This document shows positions 47,901-57,644 of a DNA stretch of 64,000 bases, one piece after another. Position numbers and translations under genes: made by a program. This stretch comes from Mycoemilia scoparia (Eukaryota > Kickxellomycota > Kickxellomycetes > Kickxellales > Kickxellaceae), in assembly GCA_027575805.1 (NCBI GenBank), contig JANBPU010000004.1, forward strand, positions 62,001-126,000. Reading direction: 5' to 3'. Each line of letters opens with the position of its first letter. Position 1 is the stretch's first letter. The notes beneath the pieces were generated by a model that worked only from the letters and a program-made list of their open reading frames with translations, did no database searches and was not told where the DNA came from.

Positions 47901-48729
47901 CTTCAAGCATGTCTTTGCTGAAAGCAACACGGCAAGAAAGGGATTCCAGGATTAAGTAGGATGCAAGCTGTGCATCGGCATTTCCAGACTCCATTCCTTT
48001 TACAATATATGGAGCAATGAACTGTATAGCATGGTCATTGACATTTGGCAAGTCTCCAATATATTGAGAAAACAGAGTGGCATAGAATGATAGCAATGTA
48101 GGGTACGACTGATTGCATTTAACAGTCGCAATAACGGCATCAGAAATGAAGGCGAGCACTGATCTATCATGGATGCATTGTTGGACCAAAGTGTGTCTAT
48201 CAAGGAGCTGGCGAGATTTGCGCTGAGTAGCAAGGAATTTGAAGGTTTTCATATCTGCCGGGCTAAAGTGGAGAACTGTAAGAAGACTAAGAAATGCTTT
48301 TGTCTCGTGGTAAGGAATAAAAGCAGCAACAGTGTCTCTCACATTGAATTCATTTATACGGAATCGACGGATGAGCCACTCCAAGGCTTTTCCTGCAGAT
48401 TTGGTTTGGAAATACGGAGCGAGTTCACGCAAAAAGGATTGGATGCTGGCATCGAGGATATCATTTTCTTTTTTGGTTTGCAGGATACGGTCCATTGACT
48501 TGACTGCCTCTGAGAACAGAGTTTTGGAATAAAAGGAAAACCTCGAGTTCATTTTACACAATTCGGACAACCCATCCTGGCCTATATCAAAGATAGTCTG
48601 AAGATCAAGGTTGGCGGCCTGCCTGGGATCAAAAAGAAACGAGTCGCGAAAAAGTTGTGATTTTTCGCTACGACCAGCTCTGTCGGCCACTTGAATCCGC
48701 GATAGCTGTTGTGCTAGTGATGAAGCCAT
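41959..48729 (-). CDS. UTP10: U3 snoRNP protein UTP10 (HEATR1)
   Basis: Large HEAT-repeat protein of the t-UTP/UtpA part of the small-subunit processome, needed for 18S rRNA processing and Pol I transcription in the nucleolus. A single open frame of 2,256 aa, somewhat longer than yeast Utp10 (1,769) and near human HEATR1 (2,144). The N-terminus (MASSLAQQLSRIQ) matches family starts, so the ATG at 48729 is chosen over one five codons upstream (48744). The N-terminal domain includes LEWLIRRFRINEFNV; HEAT repeats fill the middle; the C-terminal BP28CT-like region includes HVRIKASSVLSAIAQ and FYKPMFKFFLIVFD; the end is YLGESLQSYF. No intron in 6.8 kb, unlike most neighbours. Divergent from the DUF1748 gene. 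Confidence 0.95.
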   Translation of the reverse strand: MASSLAQQLSRIQVADRAGRSEKSQLFRDSFLFDPRQAANLDLQTIFDIGQDGLSELCKMNSRFSFYSKTLFSEAVKSMDRILQTKKENDILDASIQSFLRELAPYFQTKSAGKALEWLIRRFRINEFNVRDTVAAFIPYHETKAFLSLLTVLHFSPADMKTFKFLATQRKSRQLLDRHTLVQQCIHDRSVLAFISDAVIATVKCNQSYPTLLSFYATLFSQYIGDLPNVNDHAIQFIAPYIVKGMESGNADAQLASYLILESLSCRVAFSKDMLEELIPAMNKTSLNTRATVLSIAQLVQSQKTLAVEFPPKAASSLSLLDKFEETFASIEQEFDLSVLKFALVSSLAKSSFSDIESSKLLHCIVTTLSISEEASFQALGALLLGYLERDFENLKSKNGSDGDEVLQSGCEVLYLFQSRFPATFKKCIGDLMNQIAGNTGNMSKSFVNFASTKLYDLASKDSSGDVGFAVPLKNTRETLLTSLTHAESGIRLAAVKHVMSILKGKDTLQFKITNEEIASLLIGRLSDDDDNVVRETLSYNWAEYADPAALLDKLSAVLAIPQPRLMPFSDGLFKLLVSPAILEDKDRQVRVVSVIFPYLLAIKENIRFTKSLLNVLKTSSLNSSGALRKIEILVSEVEGKDDSKLWEKYNKKIVALISKNAFDGESSIGENMLIEKSALSTPEAALLMLLAASKKIVDGQSEKDSKFYSMVNALVQESISLLNSEADSEPDNNTKALSVGKSSNIKPLMTLVYKAGASTLAQKAAGIYVLLTLSSQLQPKKEMLADGWLPRQISESKPSKYHRDFVTKMYTHIVSDPKPMTVVDSAIIANIFEHQLNGEWVQFLSSQWLDTSDSSLVRSRSLIIFQAFLASRTSDENVNKSSLIDYQVVLPALMIALADSNNTIRVAACECLKVLETIYEKMPKKSKSRKSLSGVDVQVYKHDAFYGHQRSTELQFIPTYVSLSLVSALVSKISEISNDPLFLKKFLGRILSEGSKHHKPLGKYYAEAQNLVPTFLLSHVVAMHSAIPQFQSALLGLISQVETQAKFAMLVPLLSKHIDAIRKNDIPPAPKSDKEVILIEYLTAIFNNCADSQLDNSEAWSLASSLIKGPSIKDSLGNENWSEKYTCDLYLQKEVLGLLSLKFLSSLRPDQQRELVHILITLASKHGHNLGADVVNLIKTTFERLPLDPGLPAQDIAQFAKELQELTGQAIHQNKKQRPSSLESKKSNVSGLIYNISSYLEFIQGKQEVSQSPLLTLPLFSLLNGLVSIGADVSGEASQEKVVIQQPLAPTEYTKQLIIEILLRIFRETTPRGIVIDEAILRVDSLVQVIRTSTSPQTHNQSLLLLSAIAEQHPQLVLHHIMAIFTFMGANVLRQDDNYSFHVIQQTIEKIIPPLVKSASPNVGDDQDAVPTEIIKKIFPVFNVFVDSLTHIPRHRRLILFASVVKTVGAKDYLYIMLALLIEKEVARLSKLSSLQSSQPAEKSSATKDRDSVLEFALALSLQFDPSSQLRALVMIQKDLLLLPAEKPPRDQLSEYTIKSGIVDLTRASTKSLRNYKISVLQFVKELLTNSQFVNKLHEDANTEHSGTDSMLDVTNERLFTRLIETDLQVISYIGIQYAQVSSAKSLTSSVESVWKLTLQEAYAVLDAASHQLELSHFVLMVKELITHDNKSIRRRVLDLTNKRVEDTRNLRDSEKVAAQVLTLLHPLQGVLNAESSTETATNKQAALLCITTITKYFAVSHPAAFNNVFAAVIGNGGLSNPNPHVVASAMACLTHLCLVLGPRAVSTLPKYMPIVLKHLSSGVTNYPTASNSDLTLLVGALSVVDAIVKKMSQFVHPSLPTLLSSLMHPAIAVKEESAQPDNSENSSDEKLREHVRIKASSVLSAIAQSVSPRHLLPAQFGYFQKEALVNGTKSIVPLLEFVGLTASSMSRQTMEKFYKPMFKFFLIVFDTRRLHGNSLSAEDIEEIESATLDAFIKFVIKLNEKTFKPLFLGFVDWATTSQQIQEANNTDSENNNGDDDGTDINKPSQARLIPFYRAVNKLFESLRSLATPYYSSIMDLTVSQLERYAIRGDSIEVEEENRRKDVPAIDHLWIEVVKSIHICALHDTTNLWNSDVLAKISKPLADQVPNTRIAGITDTTDSTDVYISRIKDILAPTFGQLAVAAGNDASWKMFNSRVLLKSRSEDPATRLGSLYILQEFYNKLGEEFLILLPETIPFLAELMEDDDHRVERLTQETIHLIESYLGESLQSYFK

Positions 48730-49035
48730 TTCACTTAGTAACAACTTCTAAAGCTGTTTTTTATATCAATGAAAAAAGAGTGAGTTAAAAAAGCTCCAAA
48801 CTAAAAATTGTTTTTTTGCAACTAATAGTTTTTTAATGGTGATCAAATGATCAGCGGTGATCTGCTTTAAACACGATCTCATGATAGCCTTCAAAAAGTA
48901 TTACCATAAAGCTTGGCCCTTGTAGTGTTGGTATTAATCAAAGCAAAAGGGTGCAGTGTCAGGTTCATGCACTCCCTTAACCCTTTGTCTGTTACTTCTA
49001 AACCCAAATATTTTTGTATTATCTCTAATTCGAAC
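48730..49035. promoter_or_regulatory. Divergent promoter region UTP10/DUF1748 gene
   Basis: 306 bp between the two start codons. AT-rich; no named motif assigned. Both promoters must lie here. Confidence 0.5.
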
Positions 49036-49413
49036 ATGGCATTTATTGGCAAGGCTGTCCACATTGGCGTTGACTTGGTTCTAGTTTCCACCGCCTTGGC
49101 TGGCTTAAAGCGCTCAACGGGTTGGTCGTAAGTTATTGTTTATATGTTTGTGTGTGTGTGTATATATTCAAAAATATGCGCATAATTGTGTATGCACCCT
49201 AACCTTGGCATTTGTAAAGCCCCAATACCAAACACTATTCAAGATGCTAGGTCTAATTTTTATATTGATTCTAGGTTAAAGACAAATGATGTTGTAAAGG
49301 ACAGCGACTACAGATCGTATCTTCAGCGCTATTTGGATGTTGGTGAATGGACACTTGACTTTGCGAAGTCCCAGATGGCTCAGCACCCAGAATGGTTCGA
49401 GAAGAGTCGGTAA
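49036..49413 (+). CDS. Small DUF1748 family protein
   Basis: Two exons, 49036-49127 and 49275-49413, give 76 aa. The sequence GKAVHIGVDLVLVSTALAGL followed by KRSTGW matches the fungal DUF1748 family (Pfam PF08520), small proteins with one N-terminal hydrophobic segment whose role is poorly known; some are reported as mitochondrial. The second half is polar (YLQRYLDVGEWTLDF). Reading through the splice site would end at once with a stop, so the intron is well supported. Confidence 0.85.
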
Positions 49414-49657
49414 AAAGACTATTGTTTGCATGTGTGTCGATGCTGTGCTTTTTCAATAAATCTGGTTTTAATATAGGCCACCCACGATCCAACCCATTTC
49501 ATTACAATATTGGTCAATGATAATAAATGTTTCTTTAGTAATTTTATTTGTATGATCCATTTACAAGGGTCAATTATCATATTAAAAGAATTCTTTTTGA
49601 AAAAGTAGAAATTAAATAGTGGGAAGCTCATGAGTCTTTTAAAAATGAAAAAAGAGC

Positions 49658-52600
49658 CTAAATTTTGTCTACAATACTGGGATCAGCAGTGATCTTTTCC
49701 GCCAACTTTTCTTCTTCTTTGTGTCGAGTATCATCACCAGTGTCCTTTAAAGAATCTCCTATTTTGCTTTTGATGGCCTTCAGCTCATCTTGTGGTACAC
49801 TTAAGCCTTCAATGTTTGGGGTAAGCAAACGAAGATGAAGCTTTCTGCGCATAGAGCTGACATTTGCCGATACTGGCTGGTCATCTACCTCCAACAAGAC
49901 CTTAACTTTCTGGAATAGATAAATCACAGCAGAGTCCGGAGACGTTGCAGATTCCAGACGGTTTGTATCAGAGTTGTATTTGAGGATTGGCGTAGATGTA
50001 TTTTTTGCATCCTTGTCGGTTGTGTAGACGATTCCTTCGATACCGTACTGTGGTATAAGAACAGAGAAGCCATTCTGAAGTATCTGTGTGACGTAGCCGT
50101 CCTCAATAACTGTCTTGCCCTTGAAGAACAAGTTTGTAAAGAGCTCGACTGATGAGCGTCCGGCCTGCTGTGCCATTCTGTGGCGATGATTAAGGGTGTC
50201 GCACTGCTCACGCATCTTGGTTTTATTGGTCAGCTCGTCTCCATATACTGTTTCCTTGTCAATAGAAGCAGCTAACAATCTGTGAACCATGACATCCGAG
50301 TATCGACGAATTGGAGATGTGAAGTGAGTATAGATCTCGGTGGCTAAACCATAGTGATTAAAGTCTTCACGGTTGACAGTGCCAGAGCAAAAGTAAACGG
50401 CCTGCATCATGCAGCGAGTGGTCAGAATACGAACAAGGGTGTTAAAGTAGGGATCCTCTGGAAGTACAGCCTTGTCCAAAGAATTTCCTAAGGTCAGACT
50501 TGATTCGATATCAAGCTTCATACTAAGGGACGCTAGAGCTCTTTGAAGGTTGTCAAAATTCTGAGGAGGTGGTGTTGGGTGTCGACGCAGCAGTGCTGTG
50601 TCAGGGAAGTGACTAAAGATCTTGCGAGCTACACTGATGTTTGCAAGCAACATGAACTCTTCGACCAAGGCATTGGTTTCCTGGAGTGCCTTCATTTCAA
50701 CATCAACAGGGTCTTGTGAGTTGTTCTCTAGCTTGAATCGGACTTCTGGTGAGGAGAGAGTCAATGCGCCGGCTGCCATGCGCTTGGCACGCATCTTCTT
50801 TGCCAACCGATTAAGTGTGCGCACGCCTTCAGTAAGGTCATCTGTGTTGGATGGATCATCTATTCTTGCTTGTGCTTCGCCATAAGTAAACGAGGCCTTG
50901 GAGTGAATAACACTTCGGCAAAAGTCAACATTGACGATATTTGCATCGCTGTCGACCTCCCAGATGCATGAAAAGGCAAGGCGATCTACATTGCAATGTA
51001 GGGAGCACAGGTTTGTACCTAAAAGTGGCGGCAACATATCAATACGCTTGTCTACCAAGTACACCGTTGTGGATCGATTTGCTGCTTCGGCGTCCATTGC
51101 AGTATTGGGCTTGACAAAATGCGTTACATCGGCAATATGAACGCCAACTTCGAAATTACCATTAGGGAGTTTTCTAGCGTGAAGTGCATCGTCAATGTCA
51201 GTACAGCCTGGAGGATCAATGCTGCAGACATTTATATCACGCAAGTCTCTGCGTTTTCCAGCCAGAACACCATCTCGCTCAGGGTCAAAGAGCCATTTAT
51301 CACCCTCTGCTGGGAGATCGGCCAATACCTTGGCACTAAACTCCTGGTATGGAACATCGTGTTCAAGCAACAGAACCTCAGTTTCGGTAGCCCTGTCACC
51401 AGCGCTACCAAGCAGACGAACAAAGTGTCCCTGTGGGTAGCGTGATTCCTTTGGCCATGCATCAAGAGCAACAAGCAAGCGTTGGCCAACAAGCTTATTG
51501 GCTTGGCGTGTCATTATACGAATTTTAGGAATGCGACGGTCCATAGCCAACACATACAGAGACCGCATAGCACTGTCTCCAGTTGCCGATTTTGAGATGT
51601 GTTGCTTTGGATCGACGAAGCAGCAATATGGTCTCCAGTGTCTTTGGATGATGCCAACAACTTCGCCCAAAGGAATTGCAGGCGCATCATTTTCATCAGT
51701 ATCATCCTTGGGTTCATCGGATACTCGAATCTTTTTCTTCGAAGGGCCATCGGCTGTGCTTTTTTCAGGAACTACAGCATCCTTGCCCTTATCTTTATTC
51801 TCTGATGCAGATTCGGGTACAGTGTCTTCATCTTCATCCTCGATTGCAGTGCTAGGGACGGATTTCCATTCAGACTTTGGCAGTAGTTTTACTACAACAC
51901 GATCCCCATGGATGGCTCTGTTCATAGCCTTTCTGCCAACTATAAGGATTTTCTGTTCCTTTCCATCTGGCCCCTGTCCAAATATTGACCCTTCAAGATA
52001 ATTGTAAGATGCAACCTGCAAGGTTCCTTGAACCAAGAACCCGGACTTCAATCCAGCCTGTATCTGGCCAGAGGTAATGTGATCTGTGTATCCTTCCCAG
52101 TCCTTGTCGCGTTGAATAGTAACAGAGCTCATCATTTCAATAAGTTCGGGATGGTCAACAAATGTTTCAAGGTAATCCTTGACTCCCTCCGTAGGAATGC
52201 CACTCTCAGTGGCAAGCTTTCTATTATTAGCATCGTCTGTCAACATTAAGGCTGATATTCCATATCGCTCTTTCAGGTGTGTATTATACCATTTTGTCGC
52301 CACGCGAATTGCTCGATCATTGCGATCATTCGGCGATTCATCCTTTTCTCGATCAACAAAGGTTTCTCTATGGTGTTCATTCGAAAATACAAACCATCTC
52401 CGAATGGCTCCGTGGTTACTAACAATTGATCGAACACGACTGTAAACAGCCATACTTAGGCCTTTAAGCTCCTCTAGCACTGTTCCGAGTACAATGACAT
52501 CGCACAAGACTGGCTTTTCAAGGATATCAATCTAGAACAGCAAAATGAATTAATTGAAACACAAGTTGATCCTGAAGTATAATATATGAATGGCAACTCG

Positions 52601-52887
52601 CGCCTTACCTGGTTGATAAAAACATTCGTATCAGGGATCAAGTAGTGCTTTCCCCACTTTGTTGAATCACGAGGATCTGCTGAAAGTGGTGCATTGGTTT
52701 CTAGGGCTTTTTGTCCAGCTCCATTTTCTTCGCCTTCTTCAAATATAGCTTTTTTCCTTGCAAGACATACTGGATTTTGACAATCACAAAATCCACAATG
52801 TATGTCGTCTCTTAGGTAGTGCTCCTTAACAACTCGAACAACATTTCCCTTTCTTGTCCTCTTTACGAAGGCTCTCGATCTAAGCAT
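49658..52887 (-). CDS. DIS3: Exosome exoribonuclease/endonuclease DIS3 (RRP44)
   Basis: Catalytic subunit of the RNA exosome (3'-5' hydrolysis and endonuclease). Exons 52887-52609 and 52531-49658 give 1,050 aa (yeast 1,001). The N-terminus has the Cys motif CGFCDCQNPVC (CR3) and the PIN domain with LIPDTNVFINQ (catalytic Asp) and VLGTVLEELKGLS. Cold-shock domains follow, separated by an acidic Ser/Lys-rich insert (near residues 315-365). The RNB domain has the metal site PPGCTDIDDALHAR near 534, IADVTHFVKP, and HFTSPIRRYSDVMVHRLL; a C-terminal S1 domain ends the protein. All key Asp residues seem present, so both activities are expected. Divergent from TRAP1 with only 264 bp between starts. 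Confidence 0.96.
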
Positions 52888-53151
52888 GCTTTAAAAGACA
52901 CTTTGAGTGGTATATCAATATAAAAAGGAGAAAAGCAAAAAGGGCTGAAAAGCGTGACCAAGCGTTTAGCAAGCCCATTTGTTAGAAAATTGTCTACTAA
53001 AGAAATAAAATTTAAAAATATTGATCATTAATTTAATCACAATCAAATAACTTGATTATTTGTAGTGCTTGATGGATATTTCCAAGAGTTTCGATCTTAC
53101 CATAAACTCCTTTACTCTTTCTGTCACTGTTCGCTGATTATCTATATAAAA
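52888..53151. promoter_or_regulatory. Short bidirectional promoter DIS3/TRAP1
   Basis: 264 bp between divergent ATGs. A near-match to a heat-shock element, TTCCAAGAGTTTC (TTC-nn-AGA-nn-TTC; consensus middle unit GAA), lies at 53080-53092, about 60 nt before the TRAP1 ATG. It may also fall in the TRAP1 leader. Confidence 0.4.
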
Positions 53152-56113
53152 ATGTATCGCACTGTTCTAGCAGGTACCAAAATCGCCCGCTGCGCCAACA
53201 TCAGGCTAAGCCAAAGTGGCTCTTTGCGTTCTACTTTCCTCAATGCATCCAAGGTTAGTGATTTTATCAATTGAAGTGGAGTTAAAACAGTGATCAGCTC
53301 ATGTTATCAATGGTAGTTTTATAAACGTACTCTTGTCTTTGGCTATGTAGACCACCAGGGCTTCATTAGGCCTAGCTGCATCAAGACTTTCTACAAGTCC
53401 TGCACGTTTATATTCATCCCAGAGTGCAGCCAAGGAGGAGGTTAAAGGTAAATAAAAATAAGCTTTGTAATTTATTCACGAATTTATTAAGATCACAGTT
53501 ATATAGTTCTGTGTCCTCCAATACATACCTAAGTCCCTATTATAAGTACTAATCAAAGATGCAATCCTACTCTGATTTTTAGGAGAAGAGAAGAAACATG
53601 AGTTCAAAGCCGAGACAAAAAAGCTACTCCACCTCGTCGCGAACTCGCTTTATTCGGAGCGTGAAGTCTTTGTTAGGTAAGCATTCAATGCTCCAACAGC
53701 TTCAATTGCAATCTATACTAAGATTGAGTATCCAAAAAGATCCGTTTCACCCACCAAACATTTACTACTTATGTGTATATGTGATCAACGTAGAGAGTTA
53801 ATATCAAATGCTTCCGATGCCTTGGAAAAGCTTCGCTATCTCCAAGCCTCCACATCTTCAGCAAAAACTGACGCAAACCTAGAAATCAATATCACAGCAG
53901 ATCCAACTGAACAAACCCTTACAATTCAGGTATCTAATATCTATCTACTATTATTTGGTACTTTATGGTTCATGAACAAGACTAACAGGTATTGCACTTT
54001 TTACGATAACTTTAGGATTCAGGTATTGGTATGACTGAGGCTGAAGTCAAGGAGGTACGGTATTGCCATGTTGTCTATGTCCACAGTTGTCATTCAAGGC
54101 ATATATAGTTATTTTTTAACTCTATACATTTATGAATTGATAGAATCTTGGAACGATAGCCCGCTCAGGCTCAAAAGCGTTCATTGAAAAGCTCGAGTCC
54201 CAAAAATCCTCTGGAGGAGTTGCTGATTCGATTGTTGGACAATTTGGTGTTGGATTCTACTCATCCTTTATGGTTGGCGATAAAGTCAAGGTTTACACCA
54301 GATCTGCTGAATCAGGATCAAAGGGTCTTCTCTGGGAATCTGATGGGTAATTAAAATTCCACAACATAAAACTGTTTATTCATAGAAACACATGACTTTT
54401 ATAAGTGCCATTCTAACGGCTTTGGTTGGCTTTTTCCTTTTAGACTTGGGGCCTACACACTTTCTGAAGTCGACAATGTTGATATCGGAACAAAGATTGT
54501 TATCCACCTAAAGGAAGACGCCAAAGATTATGCCGAAAAGGAAAAAATCGAAGGTTCGTATCCAACAAAGCCCATGACATTCACTTAAAGCATCATGAAG
54601 ACCCTAATACAAACCTTCAACTATTATATGTGTCTGTAACTGTAGAACTGGTCAAGAAGTACAGTAACTTTGTCGGATTTGATATCAGACTCAATGGCGA
54701 AAAGATCAACACTGTCGAAGCACTCTGGGCCAAAGATCGTAACTCCATTACTGAAGACGAGCACAAGAACTTTTACAGATTTATTGGAGGAGGCTGGGAC
54801 GATCCTTTGTTCCGCTATGTCTTCAAGGCCGATGCTCCCATTTCCATCAAGAGTATATTCTATATTCCTGGACATAACCCTGAAGTTCTTGGCTATGAGC
54901 GTGTAAAGTCGGGAATCAGCTTGTACTCGCGCAAAGTCATGATTATGCAACATGCTGATAACATCCTTCCAGAATGGCTTCGTTTCATCAAAGGTAACAT
55001 ATTCAGAGATAAAAGCGTTCACTGGACAGTGCATTAACTTAATACTTTCAAGTTAACATACTGACCTCTTATTTAACTCTGTAGGTGTTGTCGAGTCTGA
55101 GGATCTTCCGCTCAACGTGTCTAGAGAGCTGTTGCAACGCGGACCCCTCATCAGCAAGCTAAAGTCTGTTGTCACCAGCAAGGTTATTAGATGGCTTCAA
55201 GACGAATCCAAGAGAGATGCTGAAAAGTATGAAAACTTCTTCAGACACTTTGGCGCATTCATCAAAGAAGGTGTTTGCTCTGATCTTGAGAACCAAAAAG
55301 AAACAAGCAAGCTTCTCCGATTCGAGACATCCTCACTGGATGAAGGCAAGTTATCCTCCCTTGATGAATATGTTGATCGCATGAAGCCCGGCCAGGATCA
55401 CATATTCTACTACTGCACACCAAAGCGCTCCTTTGCTGTTGAGAGCCCCTATTACGAAGCATTCAAGGAAAAGGACATGGAAGTCCTCTTCTTGCACCAT
55501 CCTCTCGATGAGTTCGTGATGGGCCGTCTTGGAAATTATAGTGGAAAGAGGCTTGTTGCCATTGATTCCGAAGAATCGACAAAGATCGTCGAGGAATGGA
55601 ACAAGGATAATGAGAAGGATTCTACAACGAAGTCACTGACCAGCGAACAGTCCACTGAAATATGCGACTGGTTCAGATCTGTTCTTGATACTAAAGTCAA
55701 AGAGGTCAAGGTCTCTGGCCATATTGGATCCTACCCTGCTGTTGTTACCAACTTCGATTCATCTGCGGTTAGACGTAAGTAGAAAGTTCTTTATCTCGTA
55801 TTTGGTTATAAGTCCATTGTAAAATCTATGAATTACTGCTAAACTTTTATTCTATACTGAAATAGGCATGATGAAGATGATGTCGACAGATCCAAATGCC
55901 GCTCTCCCAATAAATCCTTGCACGCTGGAAGTCAACCCCAAGGACCCAATTATTACTGGGCTTATTGAATTAAAGAACTCAAACCCTGAGCTTGCCACCA
56001 AAATTGGTGAGCAAGTCTTCGACAATGCTTTGATAGCTGCTGGTCTTGTTGATGACCCTCGTACAATGATCAAGAGACTCAACTCTATTCTATCCGCTGC
56101 CGTTTCCAAATAG
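53152..56113 (+). CDS. TRAP1: Mitochondrial Hsp90 chaperone TRAP1
   Basis: ATP-driven chaperone of the mitochondrial matrix. Ten exons: 53152-53253, 53351-53447, 53583-53676, 53794-53929, 54016-54054 (39 nt), 54144-54346, 54444-54553, 54646-54993, 55085-55774 and 55866-56113, giving 688 aa (human 704). The first about 65 residues are basic and Ser-rich without acidic residues, a mitochondrial presequence. The GHKL ATPase domain has [33 protein letters not shown] and [13 protein letters not shown]. The middle domain has [13 protein letters not shown] sequence after the catalytic Arg segment ([11 protein letters not shown]), and the C-terminus ends without MEEVD, as in organellar Hsp90s. TRAP1 is missing from S. 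cerevisiae. Confidence 0.95.
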
Positions 56114-56280
56114 GCATATCTTTTAATTGGTTTTAGTATTACATGATGGACGATTTGGGGAGCCAGCAGGCCCTTTTTAAACAACTTTAATAGTACTCAG
56201 ATTATGCTTCATGTTTAAAACTAAAATATGGAAATAAAAATGCAATAGAATAACTAAATAATTGTTATTAAAACATAGTG

Positions 56281-57426
56281 TTATATTTGGTCAGGGTCGC
56301 GACCATTGTCTGAGCTGATCATTGCAATATATCCACGGGATTCAATAACTTCGGTCTCATTGTTGGTAACGATATAGCTCATTGCCCAGCGAGGGAACAT
56401 GATATCGACTACAGACCCTTCTGAAGGTATCTCGATAGTTGGGAACTTTTGGTTAACAAGGAAGTCGCGATTCATTTCGGCAAACATTATATCAGTCAAA
56501 GGATCCATTCTGTCTTCATGTAACGACAATCCATAACCATTCTTTTCGGCATGCTCAAGAACTTGGGGAGGAATTACTTGTGTGTCGTCTTGGAATCTGA
56601 TATGATTCATAGCTGGTCTAACTTTGACCTTCTTGTAAAGCAATTCCATCTGCCATGGACTAAAGTTGGCCACGCCAAGATCAACAATGCGACCATAATG
56701 GATGTATCTCTCCCCCTGAGACCAAATACCCATTATGTTGTCAAGAAACCGAGAAAAGTCTGTGGCAGACTCCTCATTTTCTTCGACTTGTACCATGTTG
56801 ATGCCACTAAATGAAAGAATAAGCAGGTCTACTCTACGTATTCCAAGCTGCCTTTCAAGTGCACTCAGAGCCTGCCTCATGATGTATGAATAGGGGCAAT
56901 CCTCCACATCATACCCACTGGCGAGAATATACAGCTTAGCCTCAACTCTGACCTTGCTGTGTGATGTTTGTATAGCGGTCCAACGTGGGAAACGAGTGTC
57001 GGTGATTTCGAGGAGGTTTAATGCTGGGTCAAACCTGAAGGAAGCACTAGCCATAAGCGACAAGTTCAAGGTGTCGCGTAGAGCAATCTCCATGTCCTCA
57101 ATTGGACCGCGCAGCGATCTAATATACAATCTTTGTGGTTCAAAGTCTCTTAGATTATCAGAATATATGAGTAGCTTTCGTGGCACTAGATGCCGGGGAC
57201 CAAGATTTAAGTCGTTTTCAGACCCATTTACCAAAGATTGGTTCGACTGAAGCATATCATCTTCGTCTTCAAAGTCGTCGAGCTCCTCATCGTCATATAG
57301 TTGCTGTACGTTCTGTATCGAAAGTTCACCCGTATTGGTTTGGTTCATCATTTCCATTTGCCTCACACCACTATGCAGCACTAATATGAATACAATGAAG
57401 ATGTACTGAAAAAGATGTATAGCCAA
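56281..57426 (-). CDS. GCLM: Glutamate-cysteine ligase regulatory subunit-like (GCLM)
   Basis: Aldo-keto-reductase-like protein resembling the modifier subunit of glutamate-cysteine ligase, the first enzyme of glutathione synthesis. The ORF is 381 aa from 57426; an internal ATG at 57357 (MEMMNQTN) would give 358 aa and a cytosolic start. Family signs: ALSALERQLGIRRVDLLILS, YGRIVDLGVANFSPWQMELL, the KVRPAMNHI beta-strand and the C-terminal ESRGYIAMI. The longer form starts with a strong hydrophobic stretch (FQYIFIVFILVLHSG), like a signal peptide, odd for a cytosolic enzyme subunit. A long acidic segment (DDEELDDFEDEDD) follows. A further upstream start with a 37-nt intron is conceivable but less likely. 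Which start is used is unclear. Confidence 0.8.
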   Translation of the reverse strand: MAIHLFQYIFIVFILVLHSGVRQMEMMNQTNTGELSIQNVQQLYDDEELDDFEDEDDMLQSNQSLVNGSENDLNLGPRHLVPRKLLIYSDNLRDFEPQRLYIRSLRGPIEDMEIALRDTLNLSLMASASFRFDPALNLLEITDTRFPRWTAIQTSHSKVRVEAKLYILASGYDVEDCPYSYIMRQALSALERQLGIRRVDLLILSFSGINMVQVEENEESATDFSRFLDNIMGIWSQGERYIHYGRIVDLGVANFSPWQMELLYKKVKVRPAMNHIRFQDDTQVIPPQVLEHAEKNGYGLSLHEDRMDPLTDIMFAEMNRDFLVNQKFPTIEIPSEGSVVDIMFPRWAMSYIVTNNETEVIESRGYIAMISSDNGRDPDQI

Positions 57427-57644
57427 GTCACAAGACAGTTACAAGCAAAATCCACATAAAAAAGCGAGCTTCCATTATGGGTTGATAAAACTAGATTTCC
57501 GCTTTCAATGGAAAGCCACAGGACTTTTACACAAAAACATGAAACATCTATAAGCATCACAAATAGGAGAGCAGATGCTGGTTGGCTTTATTGGAAGATT
57601 TTGAAGACTAGTACAATGGGTATATTGAAAATAAAAAACCAAAA

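Noticed and set aside
49924..52001. ORFs overlapping DIS3 in other frames
   Set aside because: Shadows of the DIS3 coding frame without domains.
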